Assembly (NCBI RefSeq): GCF_000622895.1
Contig: NZ_AVCC01000008.1
Location: forward strand, 1 to 63,543
Source of the DNA: Herminiimonas sp. CN
GTDB taxonomy: Bacteria > Pseudomonadota > Gammaproteobacteria > Burkholderiales > Burkholderiaceae_D
Direction: 5' to 3'
Length of the DNA: 63,543 nucleotides
Below are positions 17,865 through 26,910 of the stretch, in pieces. The notes beneath the pieces were generated by a model. It was not told where the DNA came from and did no database searches. It worked only from the letters and a program-made list of their open reading frames with translations. The number at the start of each line of letters is the position of its first letter. Within the stretch, counting starts at the first letter, position 1. Both the position numbers and the translations under genes were made by a program.

Positions 17865-20800
17865 ATGCGGGAAAAGAAATCCCTTTATTTCTGGTTCAAG
17901 CTCGCCCTGGCGGCGACGCTGCTGATTGTTATCGTAGCCGCCGGGCTGCTGCTGGTGCAGGAAATGCGCACTTCGACTTATCAGGCGCGCTTTTTTGCCA
18001 AACTGGCGCAGAAGATGACTTACGCGCTCGGCCCCGGCCCCAGCCCGGCGATCCGTTTCCCGCAGAAGACGCCGTACGACGAGCGCCTCGGCTATTCGGC
18101 CTTGCCGAGCCTGATCGGCAAGCTGCACCAGCGCGACTTCGAGGTGGCGCAGCAGGCGCGGATTTCGCCGCGCATGGCGCAGCTGGTCGACGACGGGTAT
18201 TTCCCGCCGTATCCGGAGAAGCTGCAAAGCGGCCTGACCATTCTCGATTGCCACGACACGCAGTTGTTTGCGGAACGCTATCCGCAGCGGGTCTTCGCCA
18301 GCTTCGACGAACTGGCGCCGACCCTGATCGACAGCCTGCTGTTCATCGAGAACCGCGAACTGCTCGATCCGCGCTACCCGAAGCGCAACCCGGCGGTGGA
18401 ATGGGACCGGCTGGCGATGGCGGCGCTGAATCAGGCGCTGCACAAGGTCAGCGGCGAAGGCAGGACTCCCGGCGGCAGTACGCTGGCGACCCAGATCGAA
18501 AAATACCGCCATTCGCCCGAAGGACGCACCGCATCGATACAGGACAAGCTGCGCCAGATGGTATCGGCCTCGCTGCGCGCCTACCGGCAGGGCGAGGACA
18601 CCACCGCCGCGCGGCGCCAGATCGTGGTCAATTACATGAATACCATGCCGCTGTCGGCGCGGCCCGGCTTCGGCGAGGTGCATGGCATCGGCGACGGCCT
18701 GTGGGTCTGGTACGGGCGCGACTTCGCCGACGTGCAGCGCATCCTGAAAGCCGGCCCAAGCGGCGATCCGATCGAGCAGGCGCTGCTGTACAAGCAGGCG
18801 CTGAGCCTGCTGATTTCGCAACGGCGGCCATCCTACTATTTCGACGGCAAGGAAACCGAACTGGAACAGCTGACTAACAGTTACCTGCGCCTGCTCGGCA
18901 ATGCCGGCGTGATTCCACCGGCATTGCAGGATGCCGCGCTGAAGGCGCGACTGAACCGGCACGCGGTGCGGGCCGACGCGCCGGCGCTGTCGTTCGTCAC
19001 CCGCAAGGCGGCCAACACCGTGCGCAACCATCTGGCCGGCTTGCTGGGCGGCAGCCGCCTGTACGATCTGGACCGGCTCGATGTCAGCGTGGCCAGCACG
19101 CTGGACGCGCCGGCGCAGGCGGCGGTGACCGACCTGCTGCGCGGCTTGCGCGAACCGGCCAATGCCGCAGCGGCCGGACTCAACAGCAAGCAGCTGCTGG
19201 GGCGCGGCGACCCGGCCAAGGTGGTGTACAGCTTCACGCTGTACGAGCGCGGCCCGAACGCCAATCTGCTGCGGGTGCAGACCGACAATTTCGACCAGCC
19301 GCTGAACATCAACGAAGGCACCAAGCTCGACCTCGGCTCGACCGCCAAGCTGCGCACGCTGCTGACCTATCTCGACATCATCGCCAATCTGCACCAGCGC
19401 CTGGCGCCGCTGGATGCGGCGCAACTGCGCACGCAGGAAGTCGATCCCAAGGACGTGCTGACGCACTGGGCGGTCGAATATCTGGGCAGCGCCAGCGACA
19501 AGGGGCTGGATGCGATGCTGGCGGCGGCGCTGGAACGGCGCTATTCGGCCAGCCCGGCGGAAGGGTTCTACACCGGCGGCGGCCTGCACCACTTCAACAA
19601 CTTCCAGCATGCCGACGACAGCCGGGTGCTGTCGGTGCGCGACGGTTTGCGCAATTCGGTCAACCTGGTATTCATCCGCCTGATGCGCGACGTGGTGCAT
19701 CACTATATGTTCCAGATTCCCGGCTCCACCGCGCGCCTGCTGCGGGATGCCGACGATCCGCGCCGGGCCGAATACCTGGCCCGCTTCGCCGACCGCGAAG
19801 GGCAGGTCTTCATGCGCCGCTTCCTGGTCAAATACAAGGGCAAGACCGCCCAGCAAATGGAAGATGCGCTGCTGGAAAACGTGCGCCCGACCGCGTCGCG
19901 CCTGTCCGCCATTTTCCGCACCATTGCGCCGGAAGCGCCGGTCGAGCAGTTTGCCGCCTTCCTGCAAAGCCAGCTGCCGGACACCGGACTGGATGCAAAA
20001 AAACTCGACGCGCTGTATCAGCAATACGCGCCGCAAAACATGTCGCTGGCCGATCGCGGCTATCTGGCCAGGATCCACCCGCTGGAATTATGGCTGGTCG
20101 GCTATCTGCGCACCCATCCGGACGCCAGCCAGACCCAGGTCATGCAGGCCAGCGCGCAGCAGCGCCAGGACGTGTACGCGTGGCTGTTCAAGACCCGGCG
20201 CAAGAACAAGCAGGACACCCGCATCCTGAACCTGCTCGAAGGCGAGGGCTTTCTGGAAGTCCACCGCCAGTGGGCGCGCCTCGGCTATCCGTTCGACACC
20301 ATGGTGCCGTCCTACGCCTCGGCGCTGGGAGCGTCGGCCGACCGCCCGGCAGCGCTGGCGGAATTGATGGGCATCATCGTCAACGATGGCGTCAAAAAGC
20401 CGGATGCGCGCATCAAATCGCTGCACTTCGCCGCAGCGACACCGTATGAAACCCTGCTGCAGCACAAACCGGCGGCGGCAAAACGGGTACTGGCGCCGGA
20501 AGTGGCGCAGGCGGTGCGCGGCGCATTGCGGCGGGTAGTGGAAGACGGCACCGCCAAGAGGGTCCGGCAGGCATTCGTGCGGGCCGACGGCAGCAGCATC
20601 CCGGTCGGCGGCAAGACCGGCACCGGCGACCAGCGCTTCGACACCTTCGGCGTGCACGGCCAGCTGATCTCATCGCGGGTGGTCAACCGCACCGCCACCT
20701 TCGTCTTCAACATCGATGAACGCTTCTTCGGCACCATCATCGCCTACGTGGCCGGCTCGCAGGCGGCCGACTACGACTTCACCAGCGGCTTGCCGGTGCA

Positions 20801-20879
20801 GTTGCTGAAGGTGCTGGCGCCGCAGCTGCTGCCGATGATCAACGCCGCGCCCGGCGCGGCCGGCGCTTGCCTGAACTGA
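17865..20879 (+). CDS. Divergent class A penicillin-binding protein-like (GT51 plus transpeptidase)
   Basis: 1004-residue protein with one N-terminal membrane helix (residues about 8-32). The glycosyltransferase-51 region is divergent: the usual EDxxFxxHxG block appears as FIENREL (Glu near residue 162) without the His, and GGSTLATQ near 203 replaces GGSTITQQ. The transpeptidase domain keeps all three motifs: STAK at 492-495, SVN in the block NSVNLVFIRL near 605, and KTGTG near 917. A large insert lies between the last two motifs. It is likely to act on peptidoglycan in the periplasm, but the changed GT51 site leaves its polymerase activity uncertain. Start chosen at ATG 17865, directly before the basic tail and helix. 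Confidence 0.85.
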   Translation: MREKKSLYFWFKLALAATLLIVIVAAGLLLVQEMRTSTYQARFFAKLAQKMTYALGPGPSPAIRFPQKTPYDERLGYSALPSLIGKLHQRDFEVAQQARISPRMAQLVDDGYFPPYPEKLQSGLTILDCHDTQLFAERYPQRVFASFDELAPTLIDSLLFIENRELLDPRYPKRNPAVEWDRLAMAALNQALHKVSGEGRTPGGSTLATQIEKYRHSPEGRTASIQDKLRQMVSASLRAYRQGEDTTAARRQIVVNYMNTMPLSARPGFGEVHGIGDGLWVWYGRDFADVQRILKAGPSGDPIEQALLYKQALSLLISQRRPSYYFDGKETELEQLTNSYLRLLGNAGVIPPALQDAALKARLNRHAVRADAPALSFVTRKAANTVRNHLAGLLGGSRLYDLDRLDVSVASTLDAPAQAAVTDLLRGLREPANAAAAGLNSKQLLGRGDPAKVVYSFTLYERGPNANLLRVQTDNFDQPLNINEGTKLDLGSTAKLRTLLTYLDIIANLHQRLAPLDAAQLRTQEVDPKDVLTHWAVEYLGSASDKGLDAMLAAALERRYSASPAEGFYTGGGLHHFNNFQHADDSRVLSVRDGLRNSVNLVFIRLMRDVVHHYMFQIPGSTARLLRDADDPRRAEYLARFADREGQVFMRRFLVKYKGKTAQQMEDALLENVRPTASRLSAIFRTIAPEAPVEQFAAFLQSQLPDTGLDAKKLDALYQQYAPQNMSLADRGYLARIHPLELWLVGYLRTHPDASQTQVMQASAQQRQDVYAWLFKTRRKNKQDTRILNLLEGEGFLEVHRQWARLGYPFDTMVPSYASALGASADRPAALAELMGIIVNDGVKKPDARIKSLHFAAATPYETLLQHKPAAAKRVLAPEVAQAVRGALRRVVEDGTAKRVRQAFVRADGSSIPVGGKTGTGDQRFDTFGVHGQLISSRVVNRTATFVFNIDERFFGTIIAYVAGSQAADYDFTSGLPVQLLKVLAPQLLPMINAAPGAAGACLN

Positions 20880-20906
20880 GGCCGGCCGCAGCCCTTTCAA
20901 GCCCAT

Positions 20907-20976
20907 AAATATGCGGGAGTATGCATAAAAACATGCAATTTACCGCATATAAAAACTGCGATCTGAAAAAATACCC
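20907..20976 (-). repeat. Dispersed hairpin repeat, copy B
   Basis: On the minus strand it opens GGGTATTTT and ends with stem ATGC / GCAT around an 8-nt loop. Other copies have ATAC / GTAT here, so both sides of the stem changed together. It lies in the convergent gap after the PBP-like gene. The run TTACCGCATATAAA is shared with copy D. Confidence 0.65.
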
Positions 20977-21019
20977 TATTGGTCGATAGCGAGCGCAGCA
21001 AAATCCAAACTCGCAACAG

Positions 21020-21778
21020 CTAATTGACTCGCTCGATGCGCTGCAGCGTCTGCTCGATGAAATCATGATCGGGGTCGGAAAAGCGCAGCCGCACCGGATA
21101 CCAGTCGCGCGCCGGCGCCAGCCAGATGTCGAGCTGCTGCCCCTGCGCATCGGGCGGCGGCGCCTTGATCAGGTGGATCGCTTGCAGCCTGCCGAGCGGG
21201 GTGTCGATCGCTTCCTTGCCGATCACCTTGAAACTCCAGGTTTCGGCATCGCGCCGTCCGGCGACGAAAAACTGCCACTGCGAGCCGGCCTTGAACTGGC
21301 CCGGCGCAGCGCGCGCGACCGCCACCAATTGCCAGATCGCGCTGGTGCGGTCCTGCTCGCCGCCATACAGCGGGTAACTGCGGTCGGATTCGGTGAAGCG
21401 GATCGCCTGCTCCTGACGGTCGAAACGGGTGGTGACCAGCGGCTTGCGCAAGCGCTTCTCGGTCGATTGCAGCGGCGCCAGGCCGAAGGCGTCAATCGCG
21501 CCGCTGCTGCCGGCTTCCAGAATCCGCCCCAGAATCATCGCCTCGGTCTGGCTGCTGATGCTGTATTGCCGGCCCTTCACGCGCCACTCGACCCTGGCCT
21601 TGCCGCTCAAGGACAAGCCGCTCTGCTTGGCCCTGATCGCATACAGCAAATCGGCCGACGGCGCCAGGTCGGTCGCATAGCGCCTGACCGGATGCTCGGG
21701 CAGCGGCGGCGCTGGCTGGGCGGCGCTGGCGCAACCCAGCCAGAGCGCCAGGATGGCGGAAGAAATTTTGTTCAGCAT
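21020..21778 (-). CDS. DUF3108 secreted protein, paralogue 1
   Basis: 252-residue exported protein with a signal peptide (MLNKISSAILALWLGCASAA). The body is a DUF3108 domain: ADLLYAIRAKQSGLSLSGKARVEWRV, a central TEKRLRKPLVTTRF block, GGEQDRTSAIWQLVA, and a C-terminal WLAPARDWYPVRLRF motif. DUF3108 proteins are periplasmic or lipoprotein-like and of unknown function. The next gene upstream (21818-22933) is a clear paralogue and is likely to be co-transcribed. Confidence 0.85.
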   Translation of the reverse strand: MLNKISSAILALWLGCASAAQPAPPLPEHPVRRYATDLAPSADLLYAIRAKQSGLSLSGKARVEWRVKGRQYSISSQTEAMILGRILEAGSSGAIDAFGLAPLQSTEKRLRKPLVTTRFDRQEQAIRFTESDRSYPLYGGEQDRTSAIWQLVAVARAAPGQFKAGSQWQFFVAGRRDAETWSFKVIGKEAIDTPLGRLQAIHLIKAPPPDAQGQQLDIWLAPARDWYPVRLRFSDPDHDFIEQTLQRIERVN

Positions 21779-21817
21779 GCTTGTCGCTCCGAATGATTGC
21801 TGCAGCTGGCGCGCGCT

Positions 21818-22933
21818 TCAGTACTCGCGCACTGCGGGCGGCGCGTCCGGCTCGATGCCGGAGGCGGCCATGTCGAGGTAATCGCCATTGTTGTCGGTAT
21901 ACCGCAGCCGCACCGGATACCACTGCTGCTGCGGCGCCAGCCAGATATCGATCTTCTGGTCGAACGAGCCGGCGCGCGGCTGCCGCTCCAGATGCCAGGC
22001 CGGCATCTCGCCGGCCGGAATCCGGATCTGCTCCAGCCCGATCACGCGGATGCGCCAGGGCTCGGCATCGCGCACGCCGGCCACCACCACCTCGATCTGC
22101 GCACCGGGCGCGAACCGGCTGCTGTCGCCGCGCCCCAGCGCGGCCAGTTGCCAGGTGACGCTGGCCCGGTCCTGCTCGCCGCCTTGGCGCGGGTAGGTCA
22201 GGGTTGAAGCGGAAAAGCTGATGATCTGCGGATCGCGCTGGAAATGCGTATTGGTGGCCGGTTTGCGAAAGCGTTTTTCGGTGTACAGCCCTGGCGCCAC
22301 GCCGAAGCGGTCGATTGCGCCCTCGCTGCGGAATTCCAGCACGGTGAAAAACAGCACGCTGGCTTCGCCGCTGGCGGTATACACATTGCCATCGGTATGC
22401 CAGGCGATCTTGCCGCTACCGTATACCGCCTTGCCGCCCTTGCTCGATTGCACATCATATTTCAGCAGCGCCGACGGCGGCGGATCGATCGCCTGCTGCA
22501 GCGCAGGGTCAGCCGCGGGCTTGGCGGCCGGCTCAGCCGGCACAGCTTCCGGCGCCAGCGCGCTGGCGGGCTCGATGCCGCTGCCCGGCACCGCCATGTC
22601 GGCCATGTCGCCCAGGTCTTCCGCGTCGTCCGACAGCGCTGCGGCCGTCAGCGGCGCGGCGGCTGCCGGCGCCGGCTTCGAGCGCGGTTTTGGCCGGTGG
22701 CGGGGTTCGGCCTTGGGCGGCGGCGCTACCGCCGCAGTTGGCGCCAGTGAAAACCCAGTCACCTGCCGCAATTGCAGTTGCGCGGCGACGACATCAGGCG
22801 ACGGCAGCGCCAAAATGCCGAACCGCCAGCCGGCCAGATGCAAAGCCATCCCGTGCAGCAATGCCGAGGCGAGCAACAGGGCCAGCCAGCGTTTGGACTG
22901 GCTGCGCGGCATTGGTGGGCTGAATTTCCTCAT
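21818..22933 (-). CDS. DUF3108 protein with TonB-like N-terminus, paralogue 2
   Basis: 371-residue protein anchored by one N-terminal helix (RWLALLLASALLHGMALHLAG), then an Ala/Pro/Lys-rich periplasmic spacer like that of TonB (about residues 60-150), then a DUF3108 domain (KYDVQSSKGGKAVYGSGKIAWHT; TEKRFRKPATNTHF; GGEQDRASVTWQLAALG; WLAPQQQWYPVRLRY). The two DUF3108 genes share the same motif order, so they arose by tandem duplication. This one starts the two-gene minus-strand unit. An alternative ATG is at 22912. Confidence 0.85.
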   Translation of the reverse strand: MRKFSPPMPRSQSKRWLALLLASALLHGMALHLAGWRFGILALPSPDVVAAQLQLRQVTGFSLAPTAAVAPPPKAEPRHRPKPRSKPAPAAAAPLTAAALSDDAEDLGDMADMAVPGSGIEPASALAPEAVPAEPAAKPAADPALQQAIDPPPSALLKYDVQSSKGGKAVYGSGKIAWHTDGNVYTASGEASVLFFTVLEFRSEGAIDRFGVAPGLYTEKRFRKPATNTHFQRDPQIISFSASTLTYPRQGGEQDRASVTWQLAALGRGDSSRFAPGAQIEVVVAGVRDAEPWRIRVIGLEQIRIPAGEMPAWHLERQPRAGSFDQKIDIWLAPQQQWYPVRLRYTDNNGDYLDMAASGIEPDAPPAVREY

Positions 22934-22998
22934 TCCGCAAGTGTATATGCTGGCGGCGGCAAACGCAGCGCGGCGCAGTGCAACAAATTGTGACCAAC

Positions 22999-23019
22999 GG
23001 GTAAAATACCCATTTTTTC
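22999..23019 (+). terminator. Hairpin with T-run in the leader of the binding-protein gene
   Basis: GGGTA-AAA-TACCC followed by ATTTTTT, 12 bases before the start codon at 23031. The form is that of an intrinsic terminator or attenuator, although the stem is only five pairs. Confidence 0.35.
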
Positions 23020-23030
23020 AGGCCGCCACG

Positions 23031-24299
23031 ATGTCCAAATTTCTCGTCCTGCTGCTGTCGCTGTGCTGCCTTCAGCCGGCCCATAGCGCTGCCGCGGGCA
23101 CCAAAACGCCGATTCTGATCGGCATGATCGAGGGCATGTCGGGCCCGTTCGCGAATGCCGGCGCTGCGGTGCAGCGCAACGTCCAGCTGGCCATCGAGCG
23201 CGTCAATGCGCGCGGCGGGGTTGCCTTGCCGGACGGCAGGCATGCGCTGCAATTGCGCATTTTTGACAACCAGCAGAGCGTCGAAGAGTCGTTGACCGCA
23301 TTGCACCGCGCCACCGACCTGCGGATTCCGTTCATCATCCAGGGCAACAGCTCGGCGGTGGCGCTGGCGCTGGTGGATGCGATCAACAAGCACAACCAGC
23401 GGGCACCGGACCAGCGCGTGCTGTTCCTGAACTATTCCGCGGTCGATCCGGCCCTGACCAACGAGCAATGCAGCTTCTGGCACTTCCGTTTCGATGCCAG
23501 CGCCGACATGCGCATGCATGCGCTGACCGAGGTCATCAAGACCGACGGCCGGGCCAAACGGGTTTTCCTGATCGGCCAGGATTACAGTTTCGGCCGCCTG
23601 GTGGCGCAGGCGGCGCGCAGCCAGCTGGCGGCAAAACGGCCCGACATCGAGATCGTCGGCGACCTGCTGCACCCGATCGGCAAGGTCAAGGATTTCGCGC
23701 CGTATATCGCCAAGATCAAGGCCAGCGGCGCCGACACCGTGGTCACCGGCAACTGGGGCAACGACCTGACCCTGCTGGTCAAGGCAGCCCGCGAATCCGG
23801 CCTGAACGCCAAGTTTTACACCTTCTACGGCAACGGCTTGGGGGCGCCGGCGGCCATCGGCGAGGCCGGCGTCGGCAGCGTGCGCGCGGTGGCCGAATGG
23901 CATCCGAATGCCGGCGGCAAGGATTCGGCTTCCGACCGGTTCTACCAGTCGTTCCGGCAGCGCTATCCGCAGCCGCAGGACGATTACGTCCACCTGCGCA
24001 TGCACCTGATGGTCGACATGCTGGCCAGCGCGATCGAACAGGCCGGCAGCACCGAGGCCGCCAAGGTCGCCGGCGAGCTGGAAGGGGCGCGCTTTGCCAA
24101 CGCCTTCCACAGCGCCGTCATGCGCGCCTCCGACCATCAGCTGATCCAGCCGCTGTATGTGTCGGTAATGCGAAAACTGGCCGACGGCGGCATCCGCTTC
24201 GACAACGAGGGCAGCGGCTACGGCTTCAAGACCGAGCTCTATCTGAGCGGCCCGGCCACCGCATTGCCGACCAGCTGCCGCATGGCGCGCCCGGATTGA
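23031..24299 (+). CDS. Periplasmic amino-acid-type ABC substrate-binding protein
   Basis: 422-residue type I periplasmic binding protein (LivJ/urea-amide family). Signal peptide MSKFLVLLLSLCCLQPAHSA, then the family opening ILIGMIEGMSGPFANAGAAV, RNVQLAIERVNARGG and a lobe-2 block VVTGNWGNDLTLLVKAARE. No permease or ATPase gene is adjacent, so it is an orphan binding protein whose transporter is elsewhere or which acts as a sensor component. The ligand cannot be told. Confidence 0.88.
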   Translation: MSKFLVLLLSLCCLQPAHSAAAGTKTPILIGMIEGMSGPFANAGAAVQRNVQLAIERVNARGGVALPDGRHALQLRIFDNQQSVEESLTALHRATDLRIPFIIQGNSSAVALALVDAINKHNQRAPDQRVLFLNYSAVDPALTNEQCSFWHFRFDASADMRMHALTEVIKTDGRAKRVFLIGQDYSFGRLVAQAARSQLAAKRPDIEIVGDLLHPIGKVKDFAPYIAKIKASGADTVVTGNWGNDLTLLVKAARESGLNAKFYTFYGNGLGAPAAIGEAGVGSVRAVAEWHPNAGGKDSASDRFYQSFRQRYPQPQDDYVHLRMHLMVDMLASAIEQAGSTEAAKVAGELEGARFANAFHSAVMRASDHQLIQPLYVSVMRKLADGGIRFDNEGSGYGFKTELYLSGPATALPTSCRMARPD

Positions 24300-24387
24300 G
24301 CCGAGCCGGCGCAAACCTGCGGCGCTTGCCCCTGTTGCGGCGCGCTTTTATCTGCTACGCTGATAATTCACATAACGGAGAGCGATC

Positions 24388-25023
24388 ATGACCCAGGGGA
24401 ATATGTCCGGCGCAGGCCCGATGAGCGACACGCTCGAATTCGTCAAGAAGCTGTGGGGCGGCATGAGCGTTCCCGGCATGCCGGCGATGGTGGCGCCGAC
24501 CCTGTCGGTCGAGGAGCTGGAGCAGAAAATCAACGACCTGAAGACGGTCGAATCCTGGCTCAGCGTCAACATGAGCATGCTGCGCAACACGATCCAGGCG
24601 ATGGAAGTGCAGCGCGCCACCATCGGCACGCTGCAATCGATGAGCGCCGCCTTCCAGTCGGCCGTCGATAGCAGCGCGGAACAAAAATTCGATGCAGCCG
24701 CATTCTGGGCTTCGCTGCAGGCCGGGCAGGCCAGCCCGGCTGCAGCCGGCACCAAGGCGGCCGAACCGGCCGGCGCATCCGCAGAACGCAAGGCAACCAT
24801 CAACGCGCCGGACGAACTGGCGGCCCAGATGACCAGCCCGGCCGCCTGGTGGGGCATCCTGCAAAATCAGTTCAAGCAGGCAGTCAGCAATGCGGTCGCC
24901 GAGCCCGAAGCCGGCGGCGCTGCTGCAAGCGCCAAAGCGCCGGCCACGCCGCGCAAGCCCGCCGCCAAATCAGCCGCCAAACCTGCCGCGGCACGCAAGC
25001 GCAAGCCGGCGCCCAAGGCCTGA
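24388..25023 (+). CDS. phaM: PhaM-type PHA granule regulatory protein
   Basis: 211-residue protein with the conserved PhaM N-terminus (DTLEFVKKLWGGMSVPGMPAM; VEELEQKINDLKTVESWLSVN) and helical middle. The C-terminus is a low-complexity Ala/Lys/Pro tail resembling histone H1 (KPAAKSAAKPAAARKRKPAP). In Ralstonia eutropha PhaM activates PHA synthase and tethers polyhydroxyalkanoate granules to the nucleoid; the same role is inferred. An upstream GGAGAG ribosome site fits ATG 24388. A decayed copy of the 3' tail is found at about 47262. Confidence 0.9.
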   Translation: MTQGNMSGAGPMSDTLEFVKKLWGGMSVPGMPAMVAPTLSVEELEQKINDLKTVESWLSVNMSMLRNTIQAMEVQRATIGTLQSMSAAFQSAVDSSAEQKFDAAAFWASLQAGQASPAAAGTKAAEPAGASAERKATINAPDELAAQMTSPAAWWGILQNQFKQAVSNAVAEPEAGGAAASAKAPATPRKPAAKSAAKPAAARKRKPAPKA

Positions 25024-25063
25024 AACGGCCGCAGGCAGCGCACTTCCCGGCTTTCGCAGATTG

Positions 25064-25135
25064 AATATACAGGGATATGTGTTTTTACATATCTCAATAA
25101 AACAGGGAAAAACAGCATAATTTTCAAGCATACCC
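25064..25135 (-). repeat. Dispersed hairpin repeat, copy C
   Basis: On the minus strand it opens GGGTATGC and ends CAC-N8-GTATATT. Lies between phaM and the slipin gene. Homologous by segment duplication to copy E at 47371. Confidence 0.65.
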
Positions 25136-25215
25136 CCGTTAATTCTCGAAACACCTGACGCATTGACGGGAATCGGGGCAGGATTGCGGCCGGGCCCGGC
25201 TGGAAGGAGTGGATG

Positions 25216-26004
25216 ATGATGGCATTCAATTTCAGCTTCGGCGGCTTGCTGATCCTGCTGCTGGTCGTGGCAATGTCCTCGGTGCGCATCCTGCGCGAGT
25301 ACCAGCGCGGCGTGGTGTTCCAGCTCGGCCGCTTCTGGCGCATCAAGGGCCCGGGCTTGGTCATCATCATCCCCGGCATACAGCAGATGGTGCGGGTCGA
25401 TCTGCGCACCGTGGTGCTGGATGTGCCGACCCAGGACGTGATCTCGCGCGACAACGTCTCGGTCAAGGTCAACGCGGTGGTCTACTTCCGGGTCATCAAC
25501 CCGGAGCGCGCGATCATCCAGGTCGAGAATTTTCTCGATGCCACCAGCCAGCTGGCCCAGACCACCCTGCGCTCGGTGCTCGGCAAGCATGAACTCGATG
25601 AAATGCTGGCCGAGCGCGAACGCCTGAACATCGACATCCAGCAGGCGCTGGACGCCCAGACCGACACCTGGGGCATCAAGGTGTCCAACGTCGAAATCAA
25701 GCATGTCGACATCAACGAAACCATGATCCGCGCGATCGCCCGCCAGGCCGAAGCCGAGCGCGAACGGCGCGCCAAAGTGATCCATGCGGAAGGCGAACTG
25801 CAAGCCTCCGAAAAACTGCTGCAGGCGGCGCAGATACTGACCCGCCAGCCGGAAGCGCTGCAGTTGCGCTACCTGCAGACTCTGGGCACTTTCGCCAGCG
25901 ACAAGACCTCGACCGTGGTGCTGCCGCTGCCGATGGATTTATTCTCGATCCTGTCGAAGATGGCAGCGCAAGCCGCGCCGGCCGCACCGCCGCCGGAATC
26001 CTGA
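25216..26004 (+). CDS. Slipin (stomatin/SPFH membrane protein)
   Basis: About 262-residue SPFH protein: N-terminal membrane hairpin (residues 5-25, [16 protein letters not shown]), then the SPFH domain ([36 protein letters not shown], written in full family order; [25 protein letters not shown]), a coiled-coil tail rich in Glu/Arg ([26 protein letters not shown]) and a short hydrophobic/Pro-Ala C-terminus. It should form membrane oligomers and partner NfeD-type proteases. Three consecutive ATGs occur (25213, 25216, 25219); spacing from AAGGAG favours the second or third. A degraded duplicate lies at 47540-47992. Confidence 0.92.
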   Translation: MMAFNFSFGGLLILLLVVAMSSVRILREYQRGVVFQLGRFWRIKGPGLVIIIPGIQQMVRVDLRTVVLDVPTQDVISRDNVSVKVNAVVYFRVINPERAIIQVENFLDATSQLAQTTLRSVLGKHELDEMLAERERLNIDIQQALDAQTDTWGIKVSNVEIKHVDINETMIRAIARQAEAERERRAKVIHAEGELQASEKLLQAAQILTRQPEALQLRYLQTLGTFASDKTSTVVLPLPMDLFSILSKMAAQAAPAAPPPES

Positions 26005-26063
26005 TGGCGCTTGCCCGCCGCCCTGGCTACCTTACAGCGCAATGCGCGTCAAAACCGGCCGCT

Positions 26064-26867
26064 TCATGACTTCACCCAGGCGGCCGGGCGTTTGGCCAGA
26101 AACGCGGCAAATCCTTCGCGCGCTTCCGGCGTCGAGCGCACCCGCGCGATGGTCTGGGCAGTCAGCTCGCGCACTGCGTCATCCACTGCGGCGACTGCGA
26201 ACCGGCCAAACAGCCGCTTGATCTCGCCCAATGCCACCGGGCCGTTGGCCAGCAGTTGGGCGATGGTCTTTTCAATCGCAGCATCGAGCTGATCCGCCTC
26301 GACTACCTCGTGCACCAAACCGATCTCCGCCGCGCGTGCCGCATCGATCAGTTCCGCCGTCAATGCCAGGCGCAGCGCCTGACGCTTGCCGACCGCATTG
26401 TTCAGGTAGGGGCCGATCACGGACGGCAGGATGCCGAATTTTGCCTCGCTCACCGCAAAACGCGCCTGCGGCACCGCGAACACGATGTCGCAGGCGCAGC
26501 ACAGGCCGACGCCGCCGCCATAGGCGGCACCCTGAACCCGTGCGATAACCGGTTTGTCGCAGCTCTGGATAATCTGCATCATGCGGGCAAAGCGCCGCGC
26601 ATCGACCAGATTGGCCTGCTGCGAATTATTGCTGGCGCGCTCCATCCAGCGCAGATCCGCGCCGGCGCTGAAGGCGCGGCCCTCGGCACCCAGCACGATC
26701 GCCCTGGTATCGGCCGCAGTGCCGAGCGCTTCGAATACATCGCTCAATTCGGCGATCATGGTTTCGTCGAAGGCGTTCAGTGTTTCCGGTTTGGCGAGCG
26801 TGACCTGCGCAATGCCGCGCCGGTCGGTCGCCAGTTTGAGCGTGGTGTAATTTGAATCAGCCAACAT
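26064..26867 (-). CDS. Enoyl-CoA hydratase, methylglutaconyl-CoA hydratase (LiuC)-like
   Basis: 267-residue crotonase-fold enzyme. Oxyanion-hole blocks are visible: SAGADLRWMERAS near residue 70 and GAAYGGGVGLCCACDIVF near 110, then SEAKFGILPSVIGPYL with the conserved Glu. The GGGVGL...CCDI pattern and IGPYL resemble bacterial LiuC/methylglutaconyl-CoA hydratases rather than FadB-type hydratases. It is downstream of boxA on the same strand, 43 bases apart, so it may be co-transcribed and could serve beta-oxidation of the ring-cleavage product; a leucine-degradation role is the alternative. Start at ATG 26867 is preferred to a longer frame reaching into boxA. Confidence 0.85.
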   Translation of the reverse strand: MLADSNYTTLKLATDRRGIAQVTLAKPETLNAFDETMIAELSDVFEALGTAADTRAIVLGAEGRAFSAGADLRWMERASNNSQQANLVDARRFARMMQIIQSCDKPVIARVQGAAYGGGVGLCCACDIVFAVPQARFAVSEAKFGILPSVIGPYLNNAVGKRQALRLALTAELIDAARAAEIGLVHEVVEADQLDAAIEKTIAQLLANGPVALGEIKRLFGRFAVAAVDDAVRELTAQTIARVRSTPEAREGFAAFLAKRPAAWVKS

Positions 26868-26910
26868 GACTCCTGCTAATGATTGGATCGGGCTTGCGTA
26901 CGAATCAGGA

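Noticed and set aside
17847-20078. 743-residue minus-strand open frame opposite the PBP-like gene
   Set aside because: Shadow of a real gene that has PBP motifs; no motif of its own.
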